A stretch of 11,048 bases of DNA from Alphaproteobacteria bacterium MarineAlpha10_Bin2 (GTDB lineage: Bacteria > Pseudomonadota > Alphaproteobacteria > UBA828). Position 1 is the stretch's first letter, and the number at the start of each line of letters is the position of its first letter. The stretch lies in contig PTKB01000061.1 of NCBI GenBank assembly GCA_002937555.1, positions 1 through 11,048 on the forward strand. Direction: 5' to 3'. The translations under genes were made by a program, and so were the position numbers. Positions 1-7,525 of the stretch are shown piece by piece. The notes below the pieces were generated by a model that saw only the letters and a program-made list of their open reading frames with translations, did no database searches and was not told the origin of the DNA.

Positions 1-109
1 GCACGGCATCGGCCGCCCGGCCGCCGGCGCAGCGCTGGCCGATCTCGTTGAAAGCCTGATACCGGCCAACGGCAATCCCGACCGGGCGATGGGGAGGAAA
101 GCGGCATGA
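1..109 (+). CDS. murG: MurG, 3' end only (UDP-GlcNAc:lipid I GlcNAc transferase)
   Basis: Only the last 35 codons and the TGA (107-109) are present, read from base 2; the start lies before the window. The visible peptide has the form HGIGRPAAGAALADLVESL followed by a short basic tail, which fits the C-terminal helix of MurG (its usual A..GRPDAA..LADLV pattern). MurG transfers GlcNAc from UDP-GlcNAc to lipid I on the inner face of the membrane to give lipid II. Position directly before murC is the standard dcw order. The stop overlaps the murC start as ATGA, which suggests translational coupling. The call rests on a short tail plus gene context, so it is good but not certain. Confidence 0.8.
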   Translation, partial: HGIGRPAAGAALADLVESLIPANGNPDRAMGRKAA

Positions 110-1563
110 AAGCGCTCCCGCTCTCCATCGGAATCATTCATTTTGTCGGCATCGGCGGCATCGGCATGAGCGGCATCGCCGAGGTGATGCACAATCTGGG
201 CTATACGGTGCAAGGCAGCGATCTGGCGGAAAACGCCAACGTCCGCCGTCTGAGGGCGCTCGGAATCGACGTCGCCATCGGCCATGACGCGGCGGCGCTC
301 GGCGACGCCCAGGTGGTGGTGATTTCCTCGGCCGTGAAAGAGGACAATGTCGAGGCGGCGGCGGCGCGCCAGCGTTTTATACCGGTGGTGCGCCGGGCCG
401 AAATGCTGGCCGAGCTGATGCGCCTCAAATGGTCCGTCGCGGTCGCCGGCACCCATGGCAAAACCACCACCACCTCGATGGTCGCCGCCGTGCTCGACGG
501 CGCCGGGCTCGACCCGACCGTGATCAACGGCGGCATTATCAATGCCTACGGCACCAACGCGCGGCTCGGCGAAGGCGACTGGATGGTCGTCGAAGCCGAT
601 GAGTCCGACGGCAGTTTCGTCAAATTGCCTGCCACGGTCGCCGTGGTGACCAATATCGATCCCGAGCATATGGAGTTTTACGGCGATTTCGACGCCGTGC
701 GCGACGCCTACCGCACTTTCCTCGAGAACCTGCCGTTCTACGGCTTTGCCGCACTCTGCCTCGATCATGCCGAGGTGCAGGCGCTGGTCGGGCGTATCTC
801 GGACCGCCGCATCGTCACCTACGGCATGAGCCCGCAGGCCGAGATTCGCGCCTACGACGTGCGCCCCGACGCACTCGGCTCGGTGTTCAACGTCGCCATC
901 TCGGATCGTCAAAGCGGCGCCAGCCAGACGTTCGAAAATCTGCGCCTGCCGATGCTGGGCGCGCATAATGTGCAGAACGCCTTGGCCGCCATCGCCATCG
1001 CCCGCGAAATGAAGCTTCCGGAGCAAACCATCCGCGCGGCGCTGAGCAACTTCGAAGGCGTCAAACGGCGCTTCACCAAAACCGGCGTCATTGACGGCAT
1101 CACCGTCATCGACGATTACGGCCACCATCCGGTGGAAATTTCCGCCGTGCTCAAATCCGCGCGCGACGCCTATACGGGGCGGATCATCGCCGTCGTGCAG
1201 CCGCATCGCTTTACCCGCCTGAGGGATCTGTTCGAGGATTTCTGCTCCTGCTTCAACGATGCCGACGCGGTGATCGTGGCGCCAGTGCACGCCGCCGGCG
1301 AAACGCCGATTGCGGGCTTTGACCGCGACAGCCTGATCGACGGCCTGCGCACGCGCGGCCTTCGCCAGGTCATGGCGCTTGAAGCGCCCGAACAGCTGGC
1401 CGAGCTGGTCGGGCCGTTGGCGGCGCCCGGCGATCTGGTGGTGTGCCTCGGCGCCGGCACCATCACCAATTGGGCCAACGCCTTGCCCGACGCACTCGCG
1501 GCCTGGCGTCAATCGAGCGCGCGGCCGGCGAATGACCATCTGAGCGGCGAGGGAGCGTCATGA
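106..1563 (+). CDS. murC: UDP-N-acetylmuramate--L-alanine ligase MurC
   Basis: MurC is the cytoplasmic ATP-dependent ligase that adds L-Ala to UDP-MurNAc, the first amino acid of the peptidoglycan stem. At 485 aa it has the family's normal length. Visible motifs are the N-terminal UDP-binding Rossmann glycine loop GIGGIGMSGIAEV (residues 15-27), the Mur-ligase P-loop GTHGKTTT (115-122), EADESDGSF (163-171), NIDPEHME (183-190), GAHNVQNALAA (285-295), FEGVKRRF (316-323), and the C-terminal DDYGHHP (336-342) and QPHRFTR (365-371). The start ATG overlaps the murG stop and has a strong Shine-Dalgarno GGAGG at 93-97, 8 nt upstream. The stop overlaps the murB start as ATGA. Nothing is missing or unusual. 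Confidence 0.98.
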   Translation: MKALPLSIGIIHFVGIGGIGMSGIAEVMHNLGYTVQGSDLAENANVRRLRALGIDVAIGHDAAALGDAQVVVISSAVKEDNVEAAAARQRFIPVVRRAEMLAELMRLKWSVAVAGTHGKTTTTSMVAAVLDGAGLDPTVINGGIINAYGTNARLGEGDWMVVEADESDGSFVKLPATVAVVTNIDPEHMEFYGDFDAVRDAYRTFLENLPFYGFAALCLDHAEVQALVGRISDRRIVTYGMSPQAEIRAYDVRPDALGSVFNVAISDRQSGASQTFENLRLPMLGAHNVQNALAAIAIAREMKLPEQTIRAALSNFEGVKRRFTKTGVIDGITVIDDYGHHPVEISAVLKSARDAYTGRIIAVVQPHRFTRLRDLFEDFCSCFNDADAVIVAPVHAAGETPIAGFDRDSLIDGLRTRGLRQVMALEAPEQLAELVGPLAAPGDLVVCLGAGTITNWANALPDALAAWRQSSARPANDHLSGEGAS

Positions 1564-2510
1564 TGGCGGCGGCACGTCATAACCTCCTGGAGCGTTTGCC
1601 CACGGTCGCCGGCGACTATACGGAAAACGCGCCGCTGGCGCCGCTCGCCTGGTTCCGCGCCGGCGGCGCGGCGGAAATCTTGTTCCGCCCGGCGGATAGC
1701 GACGATCTCGCCCGCTTTCTCGCCGCCAAACCATGCGACATCCCGGTGAGCCTGTTCGGCTCCGGCTCCAACATCTTGGTGCGCGACGGCGGCATTCCGG
1801 GGGTTGTGATTCGCCTCGGCGCCGCGTTCCGCGAATGCCGCGTCGATTGGCAGGGCGACAATGCCCATGTGCATGCCGGCGCCGGCGCTATCGATATCAA
1901 CGTCGCACGGTTTTGCCGCGATGCAGGCGTCGCCGGGCTCGAATTCCTGGTCGGCGTGCCGGGCACCATCGGCGGCGCGCTCAGGATGAATGCCGGCGCC
2001 TATGGCCAGGAGATGGCCGATGTAACGGTGGAAGCCGAAGCCCTGGATGCAAACGGCGTACGCCGGCGCCTGACGCTGAAAGATTTGGGATTTGCCTACC
2101 GCGATTCGGCGGCGCCCGAAGACTTGATATTCCTTTCCGCCATTCTCGAAGGCAGGCGCGGTGCGGCGTCCGAGATCGCCGAGCGCATGGCCGAAATCGA
2201 AACCAGCCGCGAAGACAGCCAGCCCATACGCACCCGCACCGGCGGCAGCACCTTCATCAACCCGCCGGGCGAAAAAGCCTGGGAGCTGATCGACCGCGCC
2301 GGCTGCCGCGGCCTCAAACGCGGCGGTGCGATGGTGTCGGAAAAACATTGCAACTTCCTGATCAATACCGGCGGCGCCAGCGCTGCCGACCTCGAGGGCC
2401 TGGGCGAAGAAGTTCGCCGCCGGGTCAAGCAGGAAACCGGCATCACCCTGGAATGGGAAATCCGCCGCATCGGCCGCTTTGCCGACGGCTTGGAAGGCGG
2501 TGCGTCATGA
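1560..2510 (+). CDS. murB: UDP-N-acetylenolpyruvoylglucosamine reductase MurB
   Basis: MurB is the FAD/NADPH enzyme that reduces enolpyruvyl-UDP-GlcNAc to UDP-MurNAc in the cytoplasm. The 316-aa protein shows the FAD-binding segments GSGSNILVRDGG (67-78) and GVPGTIGGALRMNAGAYG (132-149), a Tyr-Arg pair at 180-181 where the family has its substrate-binding YR, GGSTFINPPG (228-237) with the likely proton-donor Ser230, SEKHCNFLINTG (260-271), and Glu299 in LEWEIRRIG near the C-terminus. The compact form fits the type II MurB seen in most non-enteric bacteria. Two ATGs lie in tandem (1560 and 1563). The Shine-Dalgarno GAGGGAG at 1549-1555 is 4 nt from the first and 7 nt from the second, so the second may be used. 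The gene overlaps both murC and ddl by ATGA. Confidence 0.97.
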   Translation: MMAAARHNLLERLPTVAGDYTENAPLAPLAWFRAGGAAEILFRPADSDDLARFLAAKPCDIPVSLFGSGSNILVRDGGIPGVVIRLGAAFRECRVDWQGDNAHVHAGAGAIDINVARFCRDAGVAGLEFLVGVPGTIGGALRMNAGAYGQEMADVTVEAEALDANGVRRRLTLKDLGFAYRDSAAPEDLIFLSAILEGRRGAASEIAERMAEIETSREDSQPIRTRTGGSTFINPPGEKAWELIDRAGCRGLKRGGAMVSEKHCNFLINTGGASAADLEGLGEEVRRRVKQETGITLEWEIRRIGRFADGLEGGAS

Positions 2511-3421
2511 GCCGTCGCGTCGCGGTGATCATGGGCGGCCCGTCGGTCGAGCGCGAGGTCTCGCTGGTGTCGGGGCGTGCCGTCGAAAAAGCGCTGGCGG
2601 AGCTTGGCTATCAGGTCACGTCGATCGACGCCGACCACACGCTGCCGGCGCAAATCATGGACTACAAACCGGATATCGTCTTCAACGCGCTGCATGGCCG
2701 GCTTGGCGAGGACGGTTGCGTCCAGGGTCTCCTGGAAGTGCTCGGTATCCCCTACACCCATTCGGGCGTGCTCGCCTCGGCCCTGGCCATGAACAAGCCT
2801 GCGGCCAAAAAGCTGTTCGCCGAAGCCGGGCTTACCTGTCCCGAGGGCCGGGTGATGAATTTCGAGGCGGTGATGGCCGGCGACGGGCTCACACCGCCCT
2901 ATGTCATCAAGCCACTCAACGAGGGCTCCAGCGTCGGCGTGCATATCGTCTTGAACGGCGACAATCATCAACGCTTCGAAGACGAGCCCTGGCCCTTCGG
3001 CGATGACGTGCTGGTGGAAAAATACATTCCCGGGCGCGAGATCCAGGTGGCTGTCATGGGCGAGCGCGCGCTTGGCGCCATCGAAATCCGGCCGCGCGGG
3101 CGCTTCTACGACTATGAGACCAAATATACCGAAGGCAAGGCGGAACATTTCATGCCCGCGCCGATCCACCCCGAATCCTATGCCGAAGCACTCGATATCG
3201 CGCTCTGTGCGCACCGCACGCTCGGCTGCCGGGGCGTCAGCCGGGCGGACTTACGCTATGACGACGAGGCCGGCGAGCCCGGCACGTTTTACCTGCTTGA
3301 AATCAACACACAGCCCGGCATGACGCCGCTTTCACTGGTGCCCGAAATTGCTGCCGACACCGGCATGACATTCCCGGACTTGGTTGCCTGGATGGTGGAG
3401 AACGCATCATGCGACAACTGA
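2507..3421 (+). CDS. ddl: D-alanine--D-alanine ligase Ddl
   Basis: This ATP-grasp enzyme joins two D-Ala to make the terminal dipeptide of the peptidoglycan stem, which MurF then adds. The frame is open far upstream inside murB, but the real start is ATG 2507. It overlaps the murB stop as ATGA, has GGAAGG at 2492-2497 with 9-nt spacing, and gives MSRRVAVIMGGPSVEREVSL, the normal Ddl N-terminus. The resulting 304 aa match the DdlB-type length. Motifs are GGPSVEREVSL (10-20, with Glu16), NALHGRLGEDG (60-70), VIKPLNEGSSVGV (133-145), YDYETKY (201-207), SRADLRYD (245-252), and LLEINTQPGMTPLSLVPEIA (263-282) with metal ligands Glu265 and Asn267 plus Asp248. All key residues are present. Its 3' end overlaps ftsQ by 13 bp. 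Confidence 0.97.
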   Translation: MSRRVAVIMGGPSVEREVSLVSGRAVEKALAELGYQVTSIDADHTLPAQIMDYKPDIVFNALHGRLGEDGCVQGLLEVLGIPYTHSGVLASALAMNKPAAKKLFAEAGLTCPEGRVMNFEAVMAGDGLTPPYVIKPLNEGSSVGVHIVLNGDNHQRFEDEPWPFGDDVLVEKYIPGREIQVAVMGERALGAIEIRPRGRFYDYETKYTEGKAEHFMPAPIHPESYAEALDIALCAHRTLGCRGVSRADLRYDDEAGEPGTFYLLEINTQPGMTPLSLVPEIAADTGMTFPDLVAWMVENASCDN

Positions 3422-4281
3422 GTTTCAACGATCGCCTGGCGCCCAAGCGCGGTGCCGTCGGGGTGCGGCCGAGCCGGCGCACACGCAGCCGCACAATGTT
3501 GCTGCGCTTCATGCGCCGGCGCGCGCGCCTGCTTGGCGTCTCAGCGGCCGCCGTCATCGCTCTCTCGGCGGCAAGCTGGTGGCTGGTTCAACCCGGCAAT
3601 GCGGACGAGCTTGGCGCCGGTGCGCGCAACACCTTCATGACCGCCACCGCCGGTCTCGGCATGACGGTCGAGAATGTCTACAGCACCGGCCACCGCGAAG
3701 CGAAACCGGCCGCCATCTTGGCCGCGCTCGACGTCAAGCGCGGCGACCCGATTCTCGACTTTGCGCCGAACGCGGCGCGCACGCGGCTGCTCGCCCTCGA
3801 TTGGGTCGAGAGCGCCACCATCGAGCGCCGCCTGCCCAACACCATCCGCGTCCAGATCGTCGAGCGCCAGCCGTTCGCGCTGTGGCAGCATGAGCAACGC
3901 ATTCAAATGGTCGATCGTATCGGCACCGTGATCAATGCCAGAGACGTGCCGCGCTTCGGCCATCTGCCGCTGATCGTCGGCGAAACCGCGCCCCAGCATG
4001 CGCCGGCCCTGTTCGACACCATGAGCAGCGAGCCCGCCATTTTGCGCCGCCTGGTCTCCGCCGTCTGGGTCGGATCGCGGCGCTGGGACTTGCACTTTGA
4101 AAACGGGCTCACCGTGCACCTGCCGGAGGCCGACGCGGCTCAGGCGTGGCGGCGGCTGGTGCGCCTGCTCGCCACTTACGACACGCAACAAGAACGCATT
4201 GTCTCCATCGACCTTCGCCTGCCCGACCGCGCCGTGTTCGGCAAGCGGCCGGATGAAGTGATGGACGGCTCCTCGACATGA
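3409..4281 (+). CDS. ftsQ: Cell division protein FtsQ
   Basis: FtsQ is a bitopic inner-membrane divisome protein that recruits FtsL/FtsB and connects early and late division proteins. The 290-aa product has an Arg-rich cytoplasmic tail (residues 1-40, with about a dozen Arg/Lys), one transmembrane helix (about 41-60), a POTRA domain (about 85-155, starting VENVYSTGHREAKPAAIL and ending VQIVERQPFALWQ), and a beta domain to about 275. Sequence is poorly conserved in this family, so the call combines the membrane-POTRA-beta layout with the location between ddl and ftsA. ATG 3409 is preceded by GGTGGAG (3394-3400) with 8-nt spacing. The start lies within ddl, giving a 13-bp overlap. The stop forms an ATGA with a 7-codon mini-ORF. 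Confidence 0.95.
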   Translation: MRQLSFNDRLAPKRGAVGVRPSRRTRSRTMLLRFMRRRARLLGVSAAAVIALSAASWWLVQPGNADELGAGARNTFMTATAGLGMTVENVYSTGHREAKPAAILAALDVKRGDPILDFAPNAARTRLLALDWVESATIERRLPNTIRVQIVERQPFALWQHEQRIQMVDRIGTVINARDVPRFGHLPLIVGETAPQHAPALFDTMSSEPAILRRLVSAVWVGSRRWDLHFENGLTVHLPEADAAQAWRRLVRLLATYDTQQERIVSIDLRLPDRAVFGKRPDEVMDGSST

Positions 4282-4301
4282 CCGGAACGAAAGGAAACTG
4301 A
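4278..4301 (+). other. 7-codon mini-ORF between ftsQ and ftsA
   Basis: ATG 4278 overlaps the ftsQ stop as ATGA, the same junction used three times upstream in this operon. It encodes only MTGTKGN before TGA (4299-4301), 4 nt before the apparent ftsA start and in the frame one base behind it. It could be a coupling leader. It could also be the original ftsA N-terminus cut off by a one-base change, or joined by a +1 frameshift. A direct +1 shift at the stop would give MTGTKGN-EIVIAALDVGTSK, a normal-looking FtsA N-terminus. Expression of the mini-ORF is not shown by the sequence. Confidence 0.35.
4291..4295 (+). promoter_or_regulatory. Shine-Dalgarno supporting the ftsA GTG start
   Basis: AAGGA lies 10 nt before GTG 4306. 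There is no ATG, GTG or TTG in the ftsA frame between the ftsQ stop (4279-4281, same frame) and 4306, so this site supports GTG 4306 as the only conventional start. The same purine run would also sit just upstream of the mini-ORF stop if a frameshift were involved. Confidence 0.5.
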
Positions 4302-4305
4302 GATC

Positions 4306-5541
4306 GTGATTGCGGCACTAGATGTTGGCACTTCGAAGGTGACTTGCTTCATCGCGGAGCGGGACAGCCAGGGAGAGCTCAGCATTATCGGCATCGGCCA
4401 GGATACCGCCGACGGGTTGAAGGCCGGCACCGTCACAGATATGGCGGCGGCGGTGAAATCCATCGGCACCGCCGTGCACCGCGCCGAGATCATGGCCGAC
4501 AAGCGCGTTCATGAGCTCTTCGTCAGCGTCTCGGGCGGCGCGCCGCAATCTTCCTATGCCAATGTTTCGCTCGATGTGTCGGGGCGGCAAATCGGCAATA
4601 CCGATATTCAAGCCGCGTTCGACGAGGCTCGGACAGACGGCGCCATCGAGGGCCGCGAAATCGTCCATGCGGTCTCGACCGCTTACGATCTCGACGGCAG
4701 CCGGGGTATCCGCGACCCCAAAGGGATGTTCGGCGATCAGCTGCGCGTGCAGCTGCATATGGTGAGCGTCGCCCATGGCGCGTTCCGCAATCTCCTCAGC
4801 TGCATCTCGCGCTGCGATTTGGACCTCGAGGCGCCGGTGATCTCGGCCTATGCCTCGGGTCTCGCCTGTCTGGTCGAGGATGAAAAGGATCTCGGCGTCA
4901 CGATCATCGACATGGGCTGCGGCGGCACTGGCCTCGCGTCGTTCTCGGGCGGCGAGTTTACCTGGACCGCGACCGTGCCGTTGGGCGGCGCCCATGTCAC
5001 CAACGACATCGCCCATGGCCTGACGACGCCGGTGGCCAACGCCGAACATATGAAGCGGCTATACGCCAGCGCCATCGGCGGCCCGGCGGATAGCCGCGAA
5101 ATGATCGAGGTGCCGCAACTCGGCGAGCCCGAACTGCTGTCGGCACGCCAGATTCCGCGCTCGCTGCTGACCGGCATCGTGCGCCCGCGGCTGGAAGAGA
5201 CCTTCGAGCTGGTGCGCGACTACATCGATTCATCCGGCGTCGCCGGCGCTTCGTCGCGGCGCATCGTCCTCACCGGTGGCGCCAGCCAATTGCAGGGCGT
5301 CGGCGATCTCGCTTCGGAGATTTTGGAAAAACAAGTCCGCCTCGCGCAGCCGCTACCCATCCAAGGGCTGGCCGAGGCAGTGGCCGGGCCCAATTGCGCG
5401 ACCTGCGCCGGACTTCTGATTTATGCCGCGGAACGCCATGACGATTCCCAGAACCGTCGGCAACCGCGGGAACACGCAACCCCACAACCCGCCGAAAGCG
5501 CGCTGGGGCGCATCGGCCAATGGCTAAGAGCGAACTTTTAA
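4306..5541 (+). CDS. ftsA: Cell division protein FtsA (actin-like FtsZ membrane tether)
   Basis: FtsA is an actin-family ATPase that polymerises on the membrane, binds the FtsZ C-terminal peptide and recruits later division proteins. The 411-aa protein shows the phosphate-1 loop LDVGTSKV (residues 5-12), a 1C subdomain (about 70-155), the phosphate-2 region IDMGCGGTGLASF (201-213), VPLGGAHVTNDIA (224-236), and the adenosine motif RIVLTGGASQLQGV (319-332). After a polar linker it ends in an amphipathic helix, LGRIGQWLRANF (400-411), the usual membrane-targeting tail. Two things are odd. The GTG start leaves just one residue before IAALDVGT, whereas FtsA proteins normally have several more. The phosphate-2 loop reads GCGGTG where most have GGGTTS. 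The protein is otherwise intact and very probably functional. Confidence 0.95.
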   Translation: MIAALDVGTSKVTCFIAERDSQGELSIIGIGQDTADGLKAGTVTDMAAAVKSIGTAVHRAEIMADKRVHELFVSVSGGAPQSSYANVSLDVSGRQIGNTDIQAAFDEARTDGAIEGREIVHAVSTAYDLDGSRGIRDPKGMFGDQLRVQLHMVSVAHGAFRNLLSCISRCDLDLEAPVISAYASGLACLVEDEKDLGVTIIDMGCGGTGLASFSGGEFTWTATVPLGGAHVTNDIAHGLTTPVANAEHMKRLYASAIGGPADSREMIEVPQLGEPELLSARQIPRSLLTGIVRPRLEETFELVRDYIDSSGVAGASSRRIVLTGGASQLQGVGDLASEILEKQVRLAQPLPIQGLAEAVAGPNCATCAGLLIYAAERHDDSQNRRQPREHATPQPAESALGRIGQWLRANF

Positions 5542-5639
5542 GAGATGGCCGGCCCGGCGCCCACATCCCTGGCGCACCGGACCGAAACCAAAAGACGTAA
5601 GGGATTGACGCGAACCAACGAGTTGTTCTGGAGGACGAA
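5542..5639 (+). promoter_or_regulatory. ftsA-ftsZ gap with strong ftsZ ribosome binding site
   Basis: This is the first real gap in the cluster (98 bp). It ends in GGAGGA (5630-5635), 4 nt before the ftsZ ATG, the best Shine-Dalgarno in the window, as expected for an abundant protein. An imperfect inverted repeat (GAAC-CAAC, GA, GTTG-TTC; 5612-5628) sits just before it and could affect ribosome access. No convincing promoter is visible here, though ftsZ often has extra promoters inside ftsQ or ftsA. Confidence 0.55.
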
Positions 5640-7466
5640 ATGAGTATCGAATTTGCACCGCAGCAATGGGAAGAGACCAAACCCCGCATTACCGTAATCG
5701 GCGTTGGCGGCGCCGGCGGCAACGCGGTCAACAACATGATCAATGGCGGATTGGAGGGCGTCGAGTTCGTTGTCGCGAACACGGATTCGCAATCGCTTCA
5801 GCAGTCCCTTTCGGAGCAACGCATCCAACTTGGAGTCAATGTCACGCACGGCCTCGGCGCCGGCGCCCGGCCCGATATCGGCCGTGTCGCCGCCGAGGAG
5901 GCGCTTGACGATATTCAACAATACCTCGAAGCCAACAACATGGTGTTCATCGCCGCCGGAATGGGCGGCGGCACCGGCACCGGCGCGGCGCCGATCATCG
6001 CCCGCGCCGCACGCGAACAAGGCATCCTGACCGTCGGCGTGGTCACCAAACCGTTCCAGTTCGAAGGCGTTCAGCGCATGCGCCAGGCGGAAGAGGGGCT
6101 GCAGGAGTTGCAGCAATATGTCGACACGCTGATCGTCATCCCCAATCAGAACCTGTTCCGTATTGCCAATGAGCAAACAACTTTTGCAGCCGCCTTCAAT
6201 CTGGCCGATGAAGTGCTCCATGCCGGCGTGCGCGGCGTCACCGATCTGATGGTGAGCCCGGGCCTGATCAATCTCGATTTTGCCGATATCCGCACCGTGA
6301 TGGGCGAAATGGGCAAAGCGATGATGGGCACCGGCGAGGCCGAAGGTGAAAACCGCGCCCTCGAGGCGGCCGAGGCGGCGATCAACAATCCGCTCCTCGA
6401 CAATGCCTCCATCGAAGGTGCGCGCGGCGTTCTCATCAACGTCACCGGCGGGTCCGACGTCACCCTGATGGAAGTGGACGAAGCCGCCACCCGCATCTGC
6501 CAGGAAGTCGCAGACGACGCCAACATCATCTTCGGTACCTCCATGTCGGCCGAGTTGGAAGGGCAAATGCGGGTCGCCGTCATCGCCACCGGGATCGACG
6601 CCGATTTGGCGCGCAAGCCGGTGCCAGAACCCTCGGACAAGGTGCATGTTCTTGGGATCAGCAATCGCAAGGGCGATGGCCAGCCTTCCTCGGGCGCCTT
6701 TGGCGCGGCCGAATTCGACGCGCCGGAGGCGGTGGTCGAGGAGGTGGAAACGCCCGAGCCGGATAGCGCGGCGGAGGTTTCCACCGCGATTGAGGACACG
6801 GCATCGAGCGATAGCGGTATCACCATCGCGCTCAACAGTGTCGAACAGAGCTTCGACAATGCCGACGCCGACGCCGCGGCGGAACCGGAGCAACCCAGCC
6901 ACGCCACGGAACCGGTGATGGTCGAGAATTCACCGCCCAAGCGTAAGATGGTTCCGGCCTCCTCGGCAGGCGGCGTGCGGGCCGGAGTCGTCACCCGCAA
7001 GGAGCGGCCGGAAACGGTCGCATCCGGCCCTTCGGAGCCCGACACCGCCACCCAATCCGCGCCGACCGCCAAACCGGCTACCGGCGGCCTTAACTTCATC
7101 CCGGAGCCGCCGGTAACGCCGGGTGAGACGCCGGCAGCCGGGCTCGAGAAGAAGGCAGATCCGTTCCGCGTGGCGAGTATGGAAAATGCCGGCGGCAGCG
7201 GCAAGAAACGCGGACCGTCGCTGTTCGAACGGATGACCGGAAGCGGCAGGGCGCGCCGCGAACCGACGGAGAATGAGCCGGCAACCGCCGAAGCCGCGCC
7301 TGAGCGGGTTGCGAAGCCGATGGCGGAGAAATCCGCGAGCGATTCCAGTGGCAGAGAGCCGACGTTCAAAAATGTCCCGCAAACCGCGCAGCCGGTTGCG
7401 GATATGCAATCGATCGAGGATGATCCGTTGGAGATTCCGGCATTTCTCCGGCGCCAGGCGAACTAA
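5640..7466 (+). CDS. ftsZ: Cell division protein FtsZ, long-linker form
   Basis: FtsZ is the tubulin-like GTPase that forms the division ring. The 608-aa protein has the full GTPase core: GVGGAGGNAVNNM (21-33), the T3 loop GLGAGARPDIG (71-81), the tubulin signature GGGTGTG (109-115), and the T7 loop NLDFADIRTV (211-220) with Asn211, Asp213 and Asp216 for GTP hydrolysis. The core ends near residue 322. A low-complexity linker of about 270 residues follows, first acidic and then basic and Pro/Ala-rich, with a more ordered-looking island around GPSLFERMTG (525-534). The protein ends in the conserved C-terminal peptide DPLEIPAFLRRQAN (595-608), which binds FtsA and other partners. Total length far exceeds the roughly 380 aa of enteric FtsZ but fits the long-linker FtsZ known in alphaproteobacteria. 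The start is fixed by the strong ribosome site. Confidence 0.98.
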   Translation: MSIEFAPQQWEETKPRITVIGVGGAGGNAVNNMINGGLEGVEFVVANTDSQSLQQSLSEQRIQLGVNVTHGLGAGARPDIGRVAAEEALDDIQQYLEANNMVFIAAGMGGGTGTGAAPIIARAAREQGILTVGVVTKPFQFEGVQRMRQAEEGLQELQQYVDTLIVIPNQNLFRIANEQTTFAAAFNLADEVLHAGVRGVTDLMVSPGLINLDFADIRTVMGEMGKAMMGTGEAEGENRALEAAEAAINNPLLDNASIEGARGVLINVTGGSDVTLMEVDEAATRICQEVADDANIIFGTSMSAELEGQMRVAVIATGIDADLARKPVPEPSDKVHVLGISNRKGDGQPSSGAFGAAEFDAPEAVVEEVETPEPDSAAEVSTAIEDTASSDSGITIALNSVEQSFDNADADAAAEPEQPSHATEPVMVENSPPKRKMVPASSAGGVRAGVVTRKERPETVASGPSEPDTATQSAPTAKPATGGLNFIPEPPVTPGETPAAGLEKKADPFRVASMENAGGSGKKRGPSLFERMTGSGRARREPTENEPATAEAAPERVAKPMAEKSASDSSGREPTFKNVPQTAQPVADMQSIEDDPLEIPAFLRRQAN

Positions 7467-7474
7467 CGCCGGAG
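7446..7474 (+). repeat. 8-bp perfect inverted repeat across the ftsZ stop
   Basis: CTCCGGCG (7446-7453) and CGCCGGAG (7467-7474) are exact reverse complements separated by 13 nt that include the ftsZ TAA. The transcript could form an 8-bp GC-rich stem. It is followed by an A-rich, not U-rich, run, so it is not a standard intrinsic terminator. It could protect the 3' end or attenuate, or be incidental in GC-rich DNA. Confidence 0.4.
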
Positions 7475-7500
7475 CGCCCGAAAAATCTAGGGTATTAGCC

Positions 7501-7518
7501 GTAACATTTTGTAACAAA
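7501..7518 (+). promoter_or_regulatory. Tandem GTAAC repeats upstream of lpxC
   Basis: GTAACA occurs at 7501-7506 and again at 7511-7516, exactly 10 bp apart, about one helical turn. The second copy lies in the odd palindrome TTTGTaACAAA (7508-7518). Two direct half-sites one turn apart are the typical layout for OmpR/PhoB-family response regulators. The regulator is not identified. The AT-rich composition stands out from the GC-rich surroundings. Confidence 0.35.
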
Positions 7519-7525
7519 GAGTGAT

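Noticed and set aside
1733..2506. N-terminal extension of the ddl frame back into murB (258 codons)
   Set aside because: The upstream part is an extremely Arg-rich out-of-frame reading of murB. Ddl homology starts exactly at ATG 2507, which has its own Shine-Dalgarno and ATGA overlap.
2096..3214. Open frame of 372 codons on the minus strand opposite murB and ddl
   Set aside because: It spans the junction of two real genes in antisense, with no family motif and no plausible ribosome site; it is a GC-bias shadow.
5605..5635. TTGACG as a -35 for an ftsZ promoter
   Set aside because: With normal spacing the -10 would fall on CTGGAG at the ribosome site, with no match to TATAAT and a start inside the ftsZ start region.
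5538..6902. Open frame of 454 codons on the minus strand opposite ftsZ
   Set aside because: It lies entirely antisense to a clearly conserved ftsZ. Its His/Gly/Ala/Asp-rich translation is what GC-rich third positions produce on the opposite strand, and it has no recognisable motif.
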